From: Microvelia longipes
Taxonomy: Eukaryota > Arthropoda > Insecta > Hemiptera > Veliidae
Length of the DNA stretch: 64,000 nucleotides
Reading direction: 5' to 3'
Assembly (NCBI GenBank): GCA_018340805.1
Contig: JACMZG010001913.1
Coordinates: forward strand, 7,375,006 to 7,439,005
Numbering within the stretch: the stretch's first letter is position 1; every line of letters starts with the position of its first letter. Under the pieces are notes generated by a model. The model ran no database searches and was not told the origin of the DNA. It saw only the letters and a list, made by a program, of their open reading frames with translations. Positions 43,105 through 55,141 of this stretch are shown piece by piece. The position numbers were made by a program, and so were the translations under genes.

Positions 43105-44685
43105 TGTATAATAGTGTCGCCAAAGAGTTAGAGGGAGGATACAACAGCTCTTATCATTCCTTGGGTAGCTAGGTGCCATACAAAGAGACTAATACTATTA
43201 GAGGGAGGAACAGCTCTTATCATTCCTTGGGTAGCTAGGTGCCATACAAGAGACTTACTATTAGAGGAGGATACAACAGTTATCATTCCTTGGGTAGCTA
43301 GGTGCCTACAAAGAGACTAATACTATAGAGGGAGGATACAACAGCTCTTATCATTCCTTGGGTAGCTAGGTGCCATACAAAGAGACTAATACTATTAGAG
43401 GGAGGATACAACAGCTCTTATCATTCCTTGGGTAGCTAGGTGCCATACAAAGAGACTAATACTATTAGAGGGAGGATACAACAGCTCTTATCATTCCTTG
43501 GGGAGAGACTAATACTATTAGAGGGAGGATACAACAGCTCTTATCAGGTAGCTAGGTGCCATACAAAGAGACTAATACTATTAGAGGGAGGATACAACAG
43601 ATTCCTTGGGTAGCTAGGTGCCATACTAATACTATTAGAGGGAGGATACAAAGCTCTTATCATTCCTTGGGTAGCTAGGTGCCATACAAAGAGACTAATA
43701 CTATTAGAGGGAGGATACAACAGCTCTTATCATTCCTTGGGTAGCTAGGTGCCATACAAAGAGACTAATACTATTAGAGGGAGGATACAACAGCTCTTAT
43801 CATTCCTTGGGTAGCTAGGTGCCATACAAAGAGACTAATACTATTAGAGGGAGGATACAACAGCTCTTATCATTCCTTGGGTAGCTAGGTGCCATACAAA
43901 GAGACTAATACTATTAGAGGGAGGATACAACAGCTCTTATCATTCCTTGGGTAGCTAGGTGCCATACAAAGAGACTAATACTATTAGAGGGAGGATACAA
44001 CAGCTCTTATCATTCCTTGGGTAGCTAGGTGCCATACAAAGAGACTAATACTATTAGAGGGAGGATACAACAGCTCTTTACATTCTTGGGTAGCTAGGTG
44101 CCATACAAAGAGACTAATACTATTAGAGGGAGGATACAACAGTCCTATCATTCCTTGGGTAGCTAGGTGCCATCAAAGAGACTAATACTATTAGAGGGAG
44201 GATACAACAGCTCTTATCATTCCTTGGGTAGCTAGGTGCCATACAAAGAGACTAATACTATTAGAGGGAGGATACAACAGCTCTTATCATTCCTTGGGTA
44301 GCTAGGTGCCATACAAAGAGACTAATACTATTAGAGGAGGATACAACAGCTCTTATCATTCCTTGGGTAGCTAGTGCCATACAGAATACTATTAGAGGGA
44401 GGATACAACAGTTCTTATCATTCCTTGGGTAGCGAGGTGCCATACAAAGAGACTAATACTATTAGTGGGAGGATACAACAGTTCTTATCATTCCTTGGGT
44501 AGCTAGGTGCCATACAAAGAGACTAATACTATTAGAGGAGGATACAACAGTTCTTATCATTCCTTGGGTAGCTAGGTGCCGTAACTGTACATTAGTGACA
44601 AAGAGACTAATACTATTAGAGGGAGAATACAACAGTTTTTTATTATTCCTTGGGTAGCTAGGTGCCGTAACGGTACATTAGTGAC
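43105..44685. repeat. 70-bp minisatellite, about 22 units
   Basis: CTATTAGAGGGAGGATACAA, CAGCTCTTATCATTCCTTGG, GTAGCTAGGTGCCATACAAA and GAGACTAATA repeated. Several units have internal deletions or 1-2 bp slips. The last two units carry an extra GTAACTGTACATTAGTGACA. Because 70 is not a multiple of three, no long frame arises. Confidence 0.97.
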
Positions 44686-45165
44686 GTAATTTTTTTATTT
44701 TTCCTAATACTTACAATTTCACGTAAATATTATATTATTTTTCGACTATTTTCTTTTAAATCAAGTAAAATGAATTTAAAAGAAGTTTTAATTATTATCT
44801 ACTGCATGTATTCTTGTTGTAATTGTTAGTGTTGAATAAAGTGGTTTAATGTGGCATCACTGAAAAATGTCCGCCGTTTGTAGAGTGTGTGCCTTAATAT
44901 GGGGTTTAGAGGGGTGGAAGAGTATCTAGTCTCTCTCTTGGGAGACTAGATAGTAGTCTAGATAGTAGGGGTAAGTACAGTTACGGCACCTATGGAAACT
45001 GTCTCATTTCCAGACCCCTTATCACTGTGTTAATCGGGTTTTGTACTCCCTCTAATAGTATTAGTCTCTTTGTGTATAATAGTGTCGCCGACACCCACCC
45101 CTACTCCCTCGGGCACTCATAACACTACTATATCCTTCTTATCATCAGGTTATAAACATAACAAA
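44686..45165. other. Flank of the 70-bp array
   Basis: 45045-45090 contains CTCCCTCTAATAGTATTAGT, CTCTTTG and TGTATAATAGTGTCGCC. The first part is an inverted piece of the 70-bp unit; the second matches 43106-43123 directly. The array may therefore lie within an element whose edges are TGTATAATAGTGTCGCC. A short inverted pair TCTCCC/GGGAGACTAGA is at 44930-44960. Confidence 0.45.
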
Positions 45166-45177
45166 CCAAGTATTAGT

Positions 45178-45545
45178 TCTTTATCAAGGATCTTGAATAA
45201 AGGGATAACGCATTAAGGAACATTTCTGACCCCATGGAAGTTGCATGAGATAAAGTAATAGGAGAAAACTTACCTTCCAAATGGTTATAATAAAAAAAGG
45301 TGCCAAACGCAGGTTATGTAGCAAGGTTGTCGAGTTTGCTTCTCAACTTTCTTCTGTGCTTCTCGTGATTGTTACATTTGTGGTGCTTGTTAAGTCATTT
45401 ATTCTTATTTAATTTTAAATTTTGGACTATACTTGGTCTTTTCAGTGAGTGATTATTTAAGCGTGTTTGTAACCTTCTCAAGCGATAAACAATGAAAAAC
45501 CATTAAGAGGTAAGTTTGCCTCTTAACGCCTTTTACGAAAATTCG
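45178..45545. mobile_element. FamD element, copy 2 (uninterrupted, one end lost)
   Basis: CAAGGATCTTGAATAAAGGG, ATAACGCATTAAGG starts it. GGTTATGTAGCAAGGTTGTC, GAGTTTGC, GTGATTGTTACATTTGTGGT and GCTTGTTAAGTCATTTATTC match, in reverse, the interior of 17509-18151. It lacks the retroposon of copy 1, so it records the empty site. Confidence 0.8.
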
Positions 45546-46024
45546 CAAAAAGCTAAAGGATAAATAGTTCATAAAAACTGTTGTAAAAATGTCACATTCC
45601 TGATCAAAAGAAGTCTAAATGGCCGACATAAAGGGTAAAAGCCGCAAAGTTTGCTCTCAAAACAGTCTTTAAAATGCAGGTAAACGAAGTCTGTACTTCA
45701 CATACTTGCCTAAGCGCAATCTTTCCTTTAACTCCACAAAGCCGAGGTAGTTAAGGCACTGTAGGTCCAATTTTGTTTAAATAAAGTAAAATGGTCATAG
45801 ATATAAAGTAAACGTTTATTTAATAAATTGACTTCTACATGGGGTTTGTATAACAATGGTTTTTGTAAGGTGATGTTTCTGTGAGCGTTTTGACGATGTT
45901 ACCGCCTCCTATATCATTTTTAACTTTGAGTAAATATTATTTATATAAATATCGGCAAAAATTATAAAGGTAGAGCGAAAATGTTTTCAGTGATGTAGGT
46001 AACAAATACAGAATCCTGTTAGGA
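45546..46024. other. No gene; A-box-like motif
   Basis: AAGCCGAGGTAGTTAAGGCA near 45740-45759 resembles a tRNA A box, but no B box follows. Otherwise featureless. Confidence 0.4.
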
Positions 46025-46035
46025 AAGTTAGACCA

Positions 46036-46787
46036 GTAGTGATAGTAATATGGGGGGAGTGGTAGTAACTACCAGGCAAGTTGTTGGGCCCTTTTTTCCA
46101 GCTCCCTAAGATAGTGTTCTACTCCGTTTAATTTCAAGTGTAGGTATATTTAATCTAATCTAGACAGAAGAGCCATGAATTTCTATGGTTCCTCTCATGC
46201 TTTTTTCAAGCAATCATACATATTTTCACTGACTCTTATAGTCTTGTGAAAACTAGGAACAACACGTGCCCTCAATGTTAAACCAAACCTCCACAAACTT
46301 TAAACTACAAGGCAGAAACAGTATAGTATTATAATGAATCTACTATGAGGGCCCTAAAGTTTGCCTATACCCAATTTCATTTAGGGTAAGAGATCTTAAA
46401 CGAGTACCTGACAACGCACAGGCTCGAGACCACCGTCTTTTCGTCCCTTCTGAAGGACGTGGTACGCAGAATTTTTATCCCTCTCATAAAAATCCTAGAG
46501 GCCCATGCTGGAATTGAACCCATGACTAATTAAACTCGGGAGTTTAAAGTCCATTAATTTTTTGTAGAATGGAATATAAAATAGAATGTTTATTCTACAA
46601 AAATAATATTTTCCTTACAGTGATTAAAAATCAAGAAACAGCCTACTCCAGGTCCATATTTTGGACGTCAGGAGGAGGGTTGCTGGTTACTTAATTACTA
46701 AAAAGTTCAATTAAATAAAGATTTTTTTTATTCTATTACTTCTGTGTATTGGCCGCGTACCTTAACCACTACACCACGGGTGACTCT
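46036..46787 (-). mobile_element. Long tRNA-headed SINE with 11-bp target duplication, carrying an insertion
   Basis: Reverse-oriented relative of 55142-55730: tail ATAGTAATATGGGGGGAGTG, body TTTTTCAAGCAATCATACAT, CAACGCACAGGCTCGAGACC, B box GGAATTGAACCCATGA (complement), and A box ACCTTAACCACTACACCACG (complement) near 46759-46778. AAGTTAGACCA flanks it (46025-46035 and 46788-46798). The head is split by 46558-46735; without that the length is about 575 bp. Confidence 0.9.
46558..46735. mobile_element. Small insertion inside the SINE head
   Basis: Absent from the 55-kb copy (there AATGAATGGACTTTAAACTC is continuous). About 177 bp, with TTTTTTGTAGAATGG...TTCTACAAAAA forming a hairpin at its left end, and ATTA on both sides. 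Type unknown. Confidence 0.65.
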
Positions 46788-46859
46788 AAGTTAGACCAAG
46801 GAGTATGTGTATTACTCTTTATCATGAATAAATACAACTACTCGGGGCTTCAACCAGGG

Positions 46860-47050
46860 GTTAAAATTAGAATTCTTTATTAAGCGTTTGTAATACAATT
46901 CTTTATAAGAAGTCATTACTCACACTATGTATCAGGAATTAGTATTAGGAATAACAATCGTTTTTGAGAGTTATTACTAACACTCTTTATTAAGAGTTAT
47001 AGAACGGAGTTATATAAATCATTATCAGGAGTTAAAACACTGTATATCAA
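46860..47050. repeat. Monomeric edge of the 131-bp satellite
   Basis: Diverged units of about 27 bp (ATTCTTTATTAAGCG, CTCTTTATTAAGAGTT, GTATCAGGAATTAGTATTAG) related to sub-repeats of the array at 47870-50290. Confidence 0.7.
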
Positions 47051-47869
47051 GAGTAAAGTAATATATAAACCAAGTAGGGAAACTCCTATACTAACCTGTG
47101 TAAAAAAATTCAGACTTGCGTGATCAGCTGATTGCTGGCTCAAAAATAAAAAAATAGCTAAAATTGGAATAACTGCACATGCACCTCTTAGGATTTAAGT
47201 TTTTTACTTAGTTTTATTGGCAATACTGATAACATTAGGTGACTTTTACTTTGAATCGTCTTTTCTCACTTTAATATGTACGTCATAGTTTAATGATTTT
47301 GTATTAAATTCTGTGAAATAATTGTCACGTTAAATTAGTAAAAGAAAAAGAGAAAATATAGTAAAGGTAAACTACATGGTTTTATTAAGATTTTGAAGAA
47401 CATACAGACGGTAATGTATTGCCTTAAATATAACTAAAAATTACGATTGCTTTTATTATATTAAAAAATGTCTGGTTAAAGTTATTAATAATTACAATTA
47501 ATATTTGAAGGGGGAAAACAAATATGACTCGCAAAAATTTAGTAAGTTAAATAGTGCACGCGAAAAAAAAGTTTAATTAGCCGCACGTTTTAGGTTATTT
47601 AAACAAACCTAGTATTTGTAGATTCGCACTTAAACCTCTATTGGATGTGATAAAACGTATTTCTAACACAAATTTAACATTTTATTCTAAATTGTACAAA
47701 TAAATGCAATAAACAAAAAATTTGAAAACTGTAAATAGTTGTTTACATTTACGCCCATAGGAAAATTTGAGCCAACTCCCTGGTGGACAAAATGTGAACT
47801 ACATGCCAGGTCTGACAGAAATCGTGTTTGTTTCCTTACTTGGTTTATATATTACATTAATCAGGAGTT
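47051..47869. other. Unclassified DNA between satellite blocks
   Basis: AT-rich, no ORF. It separates the degenerate edge from the main satellite and may be an insertion. Confidence 0.4.
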
Positions 47870-50290
47870 ATTACTATAATAACACTCTTTATAAAACCTT
47901 AGTAATAGAACTCTGTATCAAGAGTCAGTATTACTGATTATAAAGAGTTTTTTTATAGTTTCTTTATTAGGAGTTAGTACAAACACTGTATTAGGAGTTA
48001 ATTCTAACACTCTTTATAAAACCTTAGTAATAGAACTCTGTATCAAGAGCCAGCACAATTACTGATTATAAAGAGTTTTTTTATAGTATTCTTTATTAGG
48101 AGTTAGTACAAACACTGTATATTAGGAGTTAATTCTAACACTCTTTATAAAACCTTAGTAATAGAACTCTTTATCAAGAGCCAGCACAATTACTGATTAT
48201 AAAGGTTTTTTTATAGTATTCTTTATTAGGAGATAGTACAAACACTGTTATTAGGAGTTAATTCTAACACTCTTTATAAAACCTTAGTAATAGAACTTGT
48301 ATCAAGAGCCAGCACAATTACTGATTAAAAGAGTTTTTTTTATAATATTCTTTATTAGGAGTTAGTACAAACACTGTATATTAGGAGTTAATACTAACAC
48401 TCTTTATAAAACCTTAGTAATAGAACTCTGTATCAAGAGACATTACAATTATTTGATTAAAGAGTTTTTTATAGCATTCTTTATTAGGAGTTAGTACAAA
48501 CACTGTATATTAGGAGTTAATACTAACACTCTTTATAAAACCTTAGTATAACTTCTGTAACAACGTCAGTACAATTACTCATTATAAAGAGTTTTTATAG
48601 TATTCTTTATCAGGAGTTAGTACAAACACTGTATATTGGAGTTAATTCTAACACTCTTTATAAAACCTTAGTAATAACTCTGTATCAAGAGACAATACAA
48701 TTACTGATTATAAAGAGTTTTTTTATAGTATTCTTTATTAGGAGATAGTACAAACACTGTATATTAGGAGTTAATTCTAACACTCTTTATAAAACCTTAG
48801 TAATAGAACTTTGTATCAAGAGCCAGCACAATTACTGATTATAAAGAGTTTTTTTTATAATATTCTTTATTAGGAGTTAGTACAAACACTGTATATTAGG
48901 AGTTAATACTAACACTTTATAAAAACCTAGTAAGAACTCTGTATAAGAGCCAGCACAATTACTGATTATAAAGAGTTTTTTATAGTATTCTTTATTAGGA
49001 GATAGTACAAACACTGTATATTAGGAGTTAATACTAAACTCTTTATAAAACCTTAGGTTATAGACTTCTGTAACAACAGTCAGTACAATTACTCATTATA
49101 AAGAGTTTTTATAGTATTCTTTATCAGGAGTTAGTACAAACACTGTATATTAGGAGTTAATTCTAACCTCTTTATAAAACCTTAGTAATAGAACTCTGTA
49201 TCAAGAGCCAGCACAATTACTGATTATAAAGAGTTTTTTATAGTATTCTTTATTAGGAGTTAGTACAACACTGTATATTAGGAGTTAATTCTAACACTCT
49301 TTATAAAACCTTAGTAATAGAACTCTGTTATCAAGAGCCAGCACAATTACTGATTATAAAGTTTTTTTATAGTATTCTTTATTAGGAGTTAGTACAAACA
49401 CTGTATATTAGGAGTTAATTCTAACACTCTTTATAAAACCTTAGTAATAGAACTCTGTATCAAGAGCCAGCACAATTACTGATTATAAAGAGTTTTTTTA
49501 TAGTATTCTTTATTAGGAGATAGTACAAACACTGTATATTAGGAGTTAATTCTAACACTCTTTATAAAACCTTAGTAATAGAACTCTGTATCAAGAGCCA
49601 GCACAATTACTGATTATAAAGAGTTTTTTATAGTATTCTTTATTAGGAGTTAGTACAAACACTGTATATTAGGAGTTAATTCTAACACTCTTTATAAAAC
49701 CTTAGTAATAGAACTCTGTATCAAGAGACATTACAATTACTGATTATAAGAGTTTTTTTTATAGCATTCTTTATTAGGAGTTAGTACAACATGTATATAG
49801 GAGTTAATACTAACACTCTTTATAAAACCTTAGTTATAGAACTCTGTATCAAGAGACATTACAATTACTGATTATAAAGAGTTTTTTTATAGCATTCTTT
49901 ATTAGGAGTTAGTACAAACACTGTATATTAGGAGTTAATACTAACACTCTTTATAAAACCTTAGTTATAGACTTCTGTAACAACAGTTAGTACAATTACT
50001 CATTATAAAGAGTTTTTATAGTATTCTTTATCAGGAGTTAGTACAAACACTGTATATTAGGAGTTAATACTAACACTCTTTACAAACTATTAGTAATAGA
50101 ACTCTGTATCAAGAGACAGTACAATTACTCATTATAAAGAGTTTTTTTTATAGCATTCATTATTAGGAGTTAGTACAAACACTCTTTATAAGGATTTTGT
50201 TATTTTACTCTTTATAGGAGTTAGTATTAAAACCCTATATTAAGAGCTATTTATAGAATTCTTTATTAGGAATTAATACTAATACTCTAA
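47870..50290. repeat. Satellite array, about 131-bp higher-order unit, about 18 copies
   Basis: Each unit has ACTCTTTATAAAACCTTAGT, AATAGAACTCTGTATCAAGA, GCCAGCACAATTACTGATTA, TAAAGAGTTTTTTTATAGTA, TTCTTTATTAGGAGTTAGTA and CAAACACTGTATATTAGGAG. These segments are themselves variants of a monomer of about 26 bp built on CTCTTTAT/AGGAGTTA. The period measured at 49426, 49557 and 49687 is 130-131 bp. A GACATTACAATTA subtype and a CTTCTGTAACAACAGTCAGT subtype recur at intervals, suggesting a longer super-period. The last ~120 bp revert to diverged monomers. Confidence 0.93.
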
Positions 50291-51100
50291 AAGATATTTA
50301 ACAGTTGTTTACTGTATGTTGTTTCCTAATTATTATATTTAAAACAAAGCCGGCTTTTAACTGTTAAGGGTCATCGTCATTGCCTACATGACAAACAAAC
50401 AGTAAATAAATAAATATAAAAAGTGCACTGAATATATATAATGAAAACTTTATAAAATATAATAAAGCAAAAGTACAATAAATACCAAGCCTTAAAAAAA
50501 GTGTATTACATAAATATAAATATCCTATTAGTGACTTCTAAGGTGATACGGTAAATAAGGGATAAAATATAAGAATTCTAATTCAGACCAAAGATAACAT
50601 ATCTTTGAAAAAGAAGCTAGTTTATTCAGCCAGCGTTTTTATGGGAAGGGGGAGTAATTAACTCATTAAAATAGGCTAAGGCGCTCTAAAACATTTTTCT
50701 TCCTGGCAGTACTACTATACCTTACAGTCTATCGTTTAGTTTAAAAATCCCGAAGGTCATAAGTATTTTGGGGATTGACCAATCAGAGAAGCCGCTGCCA
50801 ACCTCTCACTTAAAAAAGAAAAAAATCCCTACCACAATAACCGCTGTAGGGAAAAAACCTTTTTCCCGGCAATCGTTCACTTTGTTTGTGGTTCTTCTTT
50901 TGATTACATCGTTTTGAAAACTACTTTCAAATTAATCTTAAAATGATATTTTAAAATAAAACTACACAAAAGAAATGTAAAAAAACATCGCCAAGAAATA
51001 CGGGTAAATAACCTGATTTTTTACATAGTTTTCCCGCTCCCTTCTTGCAGGAATCAGAATTGTCTAAAATAATTGTTCTTGAATAAGAATCAGTGGTTTC
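50291..51100. other. No recognisable gene
   Basis: Mixed AT-rich sequence. GCCGGCTTTTAAC near 50350 and AGAAGCCGCTGCCAACCTCT near 50788 stand out in composition only. Confidence 0.45.
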
Positions 51101-51310
51101 TAAACTGACCTGTCAAGATTTTTAAACTAAACGATTGACTATAAGTCTGGTTTTTGTGCAAAGTTTCAATCACTCTAGTTTGAACACAGAGGTCTTTATG
51201 CTTGGGACGGACACACAGATGAGTAACCAGAAACGGACAATTATGATAAAATCTCGATTTCATTTTTTCGGGGTCAACGCAATACTTTTCCTTATACCCA
51301 CGGTGGTTGG
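51101..51310 (-). repeat. FamA repeat, diverged 5' part
   Basis: CTATAAGTCTGGTTTTTGTG, CAAAGTTTCAATCACTCTAG, GGACACACAGATGAGTAACC and AACGCAATACTTTTCCTTAT follow FamA in reverse. Confidence 0.65.
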
Positions 51311-51809
51311 TGGAGAAAAGCAAAAGAAAAATTAAAGTTAACAAGTAATACAATTACTTGGAAAAACATCTAACACTTGATTTAACAAAAGGGTGCTTAA
51401 CTTGATGGACTTACTTTGTCTTCATAAGTAGCATCTTTTTAAGCCCTTTGCGGCTTTGTTAACTTGTATAGGATTGTAGGGGGTGTTTAAATGGCTAAAA
51501 GAATATTTCTTCTATTCGTCAGTTCAAGTCTTTAAAAACTAAGTGGAATTCATGTCTTCCCCGCTAAACCCTTTTGTAAAAGTAATCCCTATTTTTTAAA
51601 AATTGCTTAAAAATAAGAAAAAGCATTAACTGTATTGATCCGATATGGATTACTTCACCGAAGTCTATTGGTAACCTGATTTTCATCTTTTGAGATCCGT
51701 GGGAAATTTATTTAAGGCCAAAAATAGGGTCAAAACATAGTTATGTCTTATGAATTTGAATTTTCATAGGATTTTATTATTTTTCTTTGTTGTAAAACAT
51801 ATAGTGTAC
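51311..51809. other. No recognisable gene
   Basis: AT-rich without repeats shared in the window. Confidence 0.45.
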
Positions 51810-52125
51810 ACACAAACTATTTATACTTTCTGGTAAATACTTCACATTACATTCTTCGGAATTAATTGAAGGTCAGAGTGAGTTCAGGCTCTGTCGGCGC
51901 CCTGATGAGTTAGACGTAACGAAACAGAGTGGGACATGACATTATGTCGAGCCATCAATGATGACGAAAGTTGAATGATGGAACAGTTCCCAGATGTAGC
52001 ATTGCATTTTGCTTGTTACATTTCCTAGGTGTCTCTCACACAATTATATTTTGTCAACTATACATGTTTTGCAAAACTCGGTAGTATCAAATGATATATA
52101 TTTATATAGTTTGTGGTATAACCAC
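51810..52125. mobile_element. FamB-related element, copy 3
   Basis: CTGGTAAATACTTCACATTA, GGTCAGAGTGAGTTCAGGCT, CTGTCGGCGCCCTGATGAGT, TGGAACAGTTCCCAGATG and TTTTGCAAAACTCGGTAGTA match copy 1 through the right arm, but the left arm is missing. CACAAACTATTTATA and its complement TATATAGTTTGTG lie at the two ends. A perfect hairpin ATAGTTTGTGGT-ATA-ACCACAAACTAT follows at about 52103-52129. Confidence 0.8.
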
Positions 52126-52469
52126 AAACTATACTTATATGTATATGAACTTTTAAATTATATAAATCAGTAGATAATGTGACGGCTAAAGGGTTGATCG
52201 CCTTATGATCGCCTCATGATCGCCACAATTTATGATAAAATTCTAAGAATACCGGTTCATCAGGGCTCATAAGCTCCTTTTTTATTCGGAAATTCGCTAA
52301 AAAACATATGGGTTGTTAAATTTTTAAAATGGCGACTAACATCACAATAAAATATCATTAATCAATTGACCAAATATTTACCTACATTTGTGTTAAACTA
52401 AATTGGTCAAATTTAAAATTTTTAACAATATTTTAAGACTGAGCAATAAGTTATAGTAGTCTGGAAAAT
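52126..52469. other. No gene
   Basis: A short triple repeat of GATCGCC (52188-52214) is the only notable feature. Confidence 0.5.
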
Positions 52470-54620
52470 ATCTTCCGGGTAGCACAACTAGGTATAATGA
52501 ATAAAACCCGAAACTGGGATGTCACCGGAATTATCCGTTTCAGGTGTTTTTATACCCTTCTAAATGGTTTTTACAAAGTATTCTGTCTGTATGCGTGTGT
52601 CTGTTATCATCGTAGCTCCCAGAGTATTTATGCTAGAGTTTAAATATTGTACAAAAATCAGTATTTTTTAATAACGTCACTAACCCGCTAAAATGATACA
52701 CTTAATAAAATTTCGAAAAATCATAAAAAAGCGGAAAAATTATGTGATCAATTTGAGATTTGGCATTCATGTAACCATGTATAAGACTAAAATATGTGCA
52801 AAGGTTCATCTCATGATCTGCATTAGTTCAATTTTTATCAAATTATTTGTGTACGTTAATAAGAAGTTGTAAAAAATCGAGAAACTATCCAATGGAGGTG
52901 AAATTTGGTGCCAATGGAGGTGACGTATTTGGTGCAAGTATTACACCTTACGTATTTGGTTACACCTCGTATTTGGTAATACACCTTTACACAAGTATAC
53001 ACCTTTACGTACGTACGTATTTAAGTATACACCAGTATACACCTTTACGTATTTGGTACAAGTATACACTTTACGTAGTTACACCTTTACGTATTGGTAC
53101 AAGTATACACTTACGTACAAGTATACACCTTTACGTATTTGGGTACCTTTACGTATTTGTAGTATACACTTTACGTATTTGTACAAGTATACATCTTTAC
53201 GTATTTGGTACAAGTATACACCTTTACGTATTTAGTACAAGTATAACGTATTTGGTACAAGTATACACTTTACGTATTTGGTACAAGTATACACCTACTA
53301 AGTACAATACACCTTGGTACAGTATTTGGTACAAGTATACACCTTTACGTATTTGGTACAAGTATACACCTTTATGGTTCACACTTTACGTATTGGTACA
53401 AGTACGTATTTTGGTATACACCTTTAGTACAAGTAACACCTTTACGTATTTGTACAAGCCCTTTACGTATTTGGCAAGTATAAACACCTTTACGTATTTG
53501 GTACCTTTACGTACACACCTTTACGTATTTGGTACAAGTTAAGTACGTTATTTGGTACAAGTATTACCTTTACGTATTGGTTCAAGTATACACCTTTACG
53601 TATTTGGTACAAGTATACACCTTTACGTATTTGGTTCAAGGTATACACCTTTACGTAATTTGGTAAAGTATACACCACAAGTAGGTACGTATTTTACAAG
53701 TATACACCACACTTTACGTATTTTGGTAAACAAGTATACACCTTTACGTATTTGGTACAAGTATACAGTATTTTTACAAGTATACACCTTTACGTATTTG
53801 GTACAAGTATACACCTTTACGTATTTGGTACAAGTATACACCTTTACGTATTTGGTACAAGTATACACCTTTACGTATTTGGTACAAGTATACACCTTTA
53901 CGTATTTGGTACAAGTATACACCTTTACGTATTTGGTACAAGTATACACCTTTGCGTATTTGGTACAAGTATACATCTTTACGTATTTTTACAAGTAATA
54001 CCCTTTACGTATTTGGGTACAAGTCTTTACGTATTTGGTACAAGTATACATCTTTACGTATTTGGTACAAGTATACACCTTTACGTATTTGGTACAAGTA
54101 TACACCTTTACGTATTTGGTACAAGTATACACCTTTACGTATTGGTTCAAGTATACACCTTTACGTATTTGGTACAAGTATACACCTTTACGTATTTGGT
54201 ACAAGTATACACTTTACACGTATTTGTACGTATACACCAAACAAGTACCTTTACTTTACAAGTTTACACAAGTATACTTTACATTGGTACAAGTTTACGT
54301 ATTTGGTACAAGTACAATTTTACGTATTTAATAAGTACACTAAGCTTTGTTTTAATACGACAAGTATATATCTATGATATTTGTCGGATTAAACGTTAAG
54401 CAGCTGAGCGTGGTCAGTTCAGTATGGGTGACCACTAATAAATAAAACAGATGTATTTACTATTTTAGGGAAACGAGTCCGAAGACGTGAAAAAGTATAA
54501 ATTTGGCAAATTGTATATTCCGAGGACGAGCGAAGCGAGTCCAAAGTGGGAAGGATGAGCGTAGCGAATCCGATGTGATGAGAAAAAGTTCCGAGGTACC
54601 CCGTACCCGATTTTTTAAAA
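52470..54620 (+). repeat. FamA repeat, full length, expanded by an internal minisatellite
   Basis: The 5' half starts with TTCCGGGTAGCACAACTAGG, GGGATGTCACCGGAATTATC, CATCGTAGCTCCCAGAGTAT and GGAGGTGAAATTTGGTG. The minisatellite occupies 52930-54340. The 3' half has CTAAGCTTTGTTTTAATACG, the 5S-like GTTAAGCAGCTGAGCGTGGT, CAGTTCAGTATGGGTGACCA (54392-54432), GAGGACGAGCGAAGCGAGTC and TTCCGAGGTACCCCGTACCC. About 740 bp without the array. Confidence 0.88.
52930..54340. repeat. 27-bp minisatellite, roughly 50 units, grown inside FamA
   Basis: The core is TTTGGTACAAGTATACACC followed by TTTACGTA. Other FamA copies have this once, as TTTGGTACAAGTATATAACT, TTACGTAATG near 39645. The first third is ragged with deletions; 53760-53980 is almost perfectly regular. 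Because 27 is divisible by three, both strands carry long repetitive frames (TSIHLYVFG; KVYTCTKYV). Confidence 0.95.
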
Positions 54621-55128
54621 ATTATCTTATCAAAATCTGTCATCTAAAAGCTCAACACCTTTAAAAGGACCACCCAGCTGGTTAATAGGCAGAAAAATCA
54701 GAAAATCCAATAATAATAGACTTAAAACTGCCTGGAAGGTTTTGCCTATCTATCCGTGTACTAAAAGGATCAGACATCTGCCAAACATCTCGCATTATCT
54801 TTTTAGCTTTTAAAGAAAACTATTAGACCCAAAAAAATGTTTAAAGGGTTTACACTATAATTTTTTTTTTTGTGTTTTAATATGTAAAGAAATGTTTTTT
54901 TTGTGATTATTTGTTTACACCATTCTTTTATACGAGGATTATTTTCAAAGATATTGTATTGATTTGGAAACCGATCAATAATCGGTGAAAAAAACCGATC
55001 AGATCTCTGAAACTTAAAAGAACCGTGAAAAGAGAAGCAAGTAAAGTATTTGTATTATACATTCTATTAAATTTGTATGATTTGTTATTTTATCTTTAAA
55101 ATTAATCATATTAAAGTGTTTTTTTTTT
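54621..55128. other. No recognisable gene
   Basis: AT-rich sequence between FamA and a SINE. CCGATCAATAATCGGTG and AAAACCGATCAGATC near 54970-55005 form a loose repeat. Confidence 0.45.
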
Positions 55129-55141
55129 TACTTTTCTTTAT

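Noticed and set aside
52847..54399. Several ORFs of 100-230 codons on both strands
   Set aside because: The 27-bp repeat is a multiple of three, so all frames lacking a stop in one unit stay open. No gene signal.
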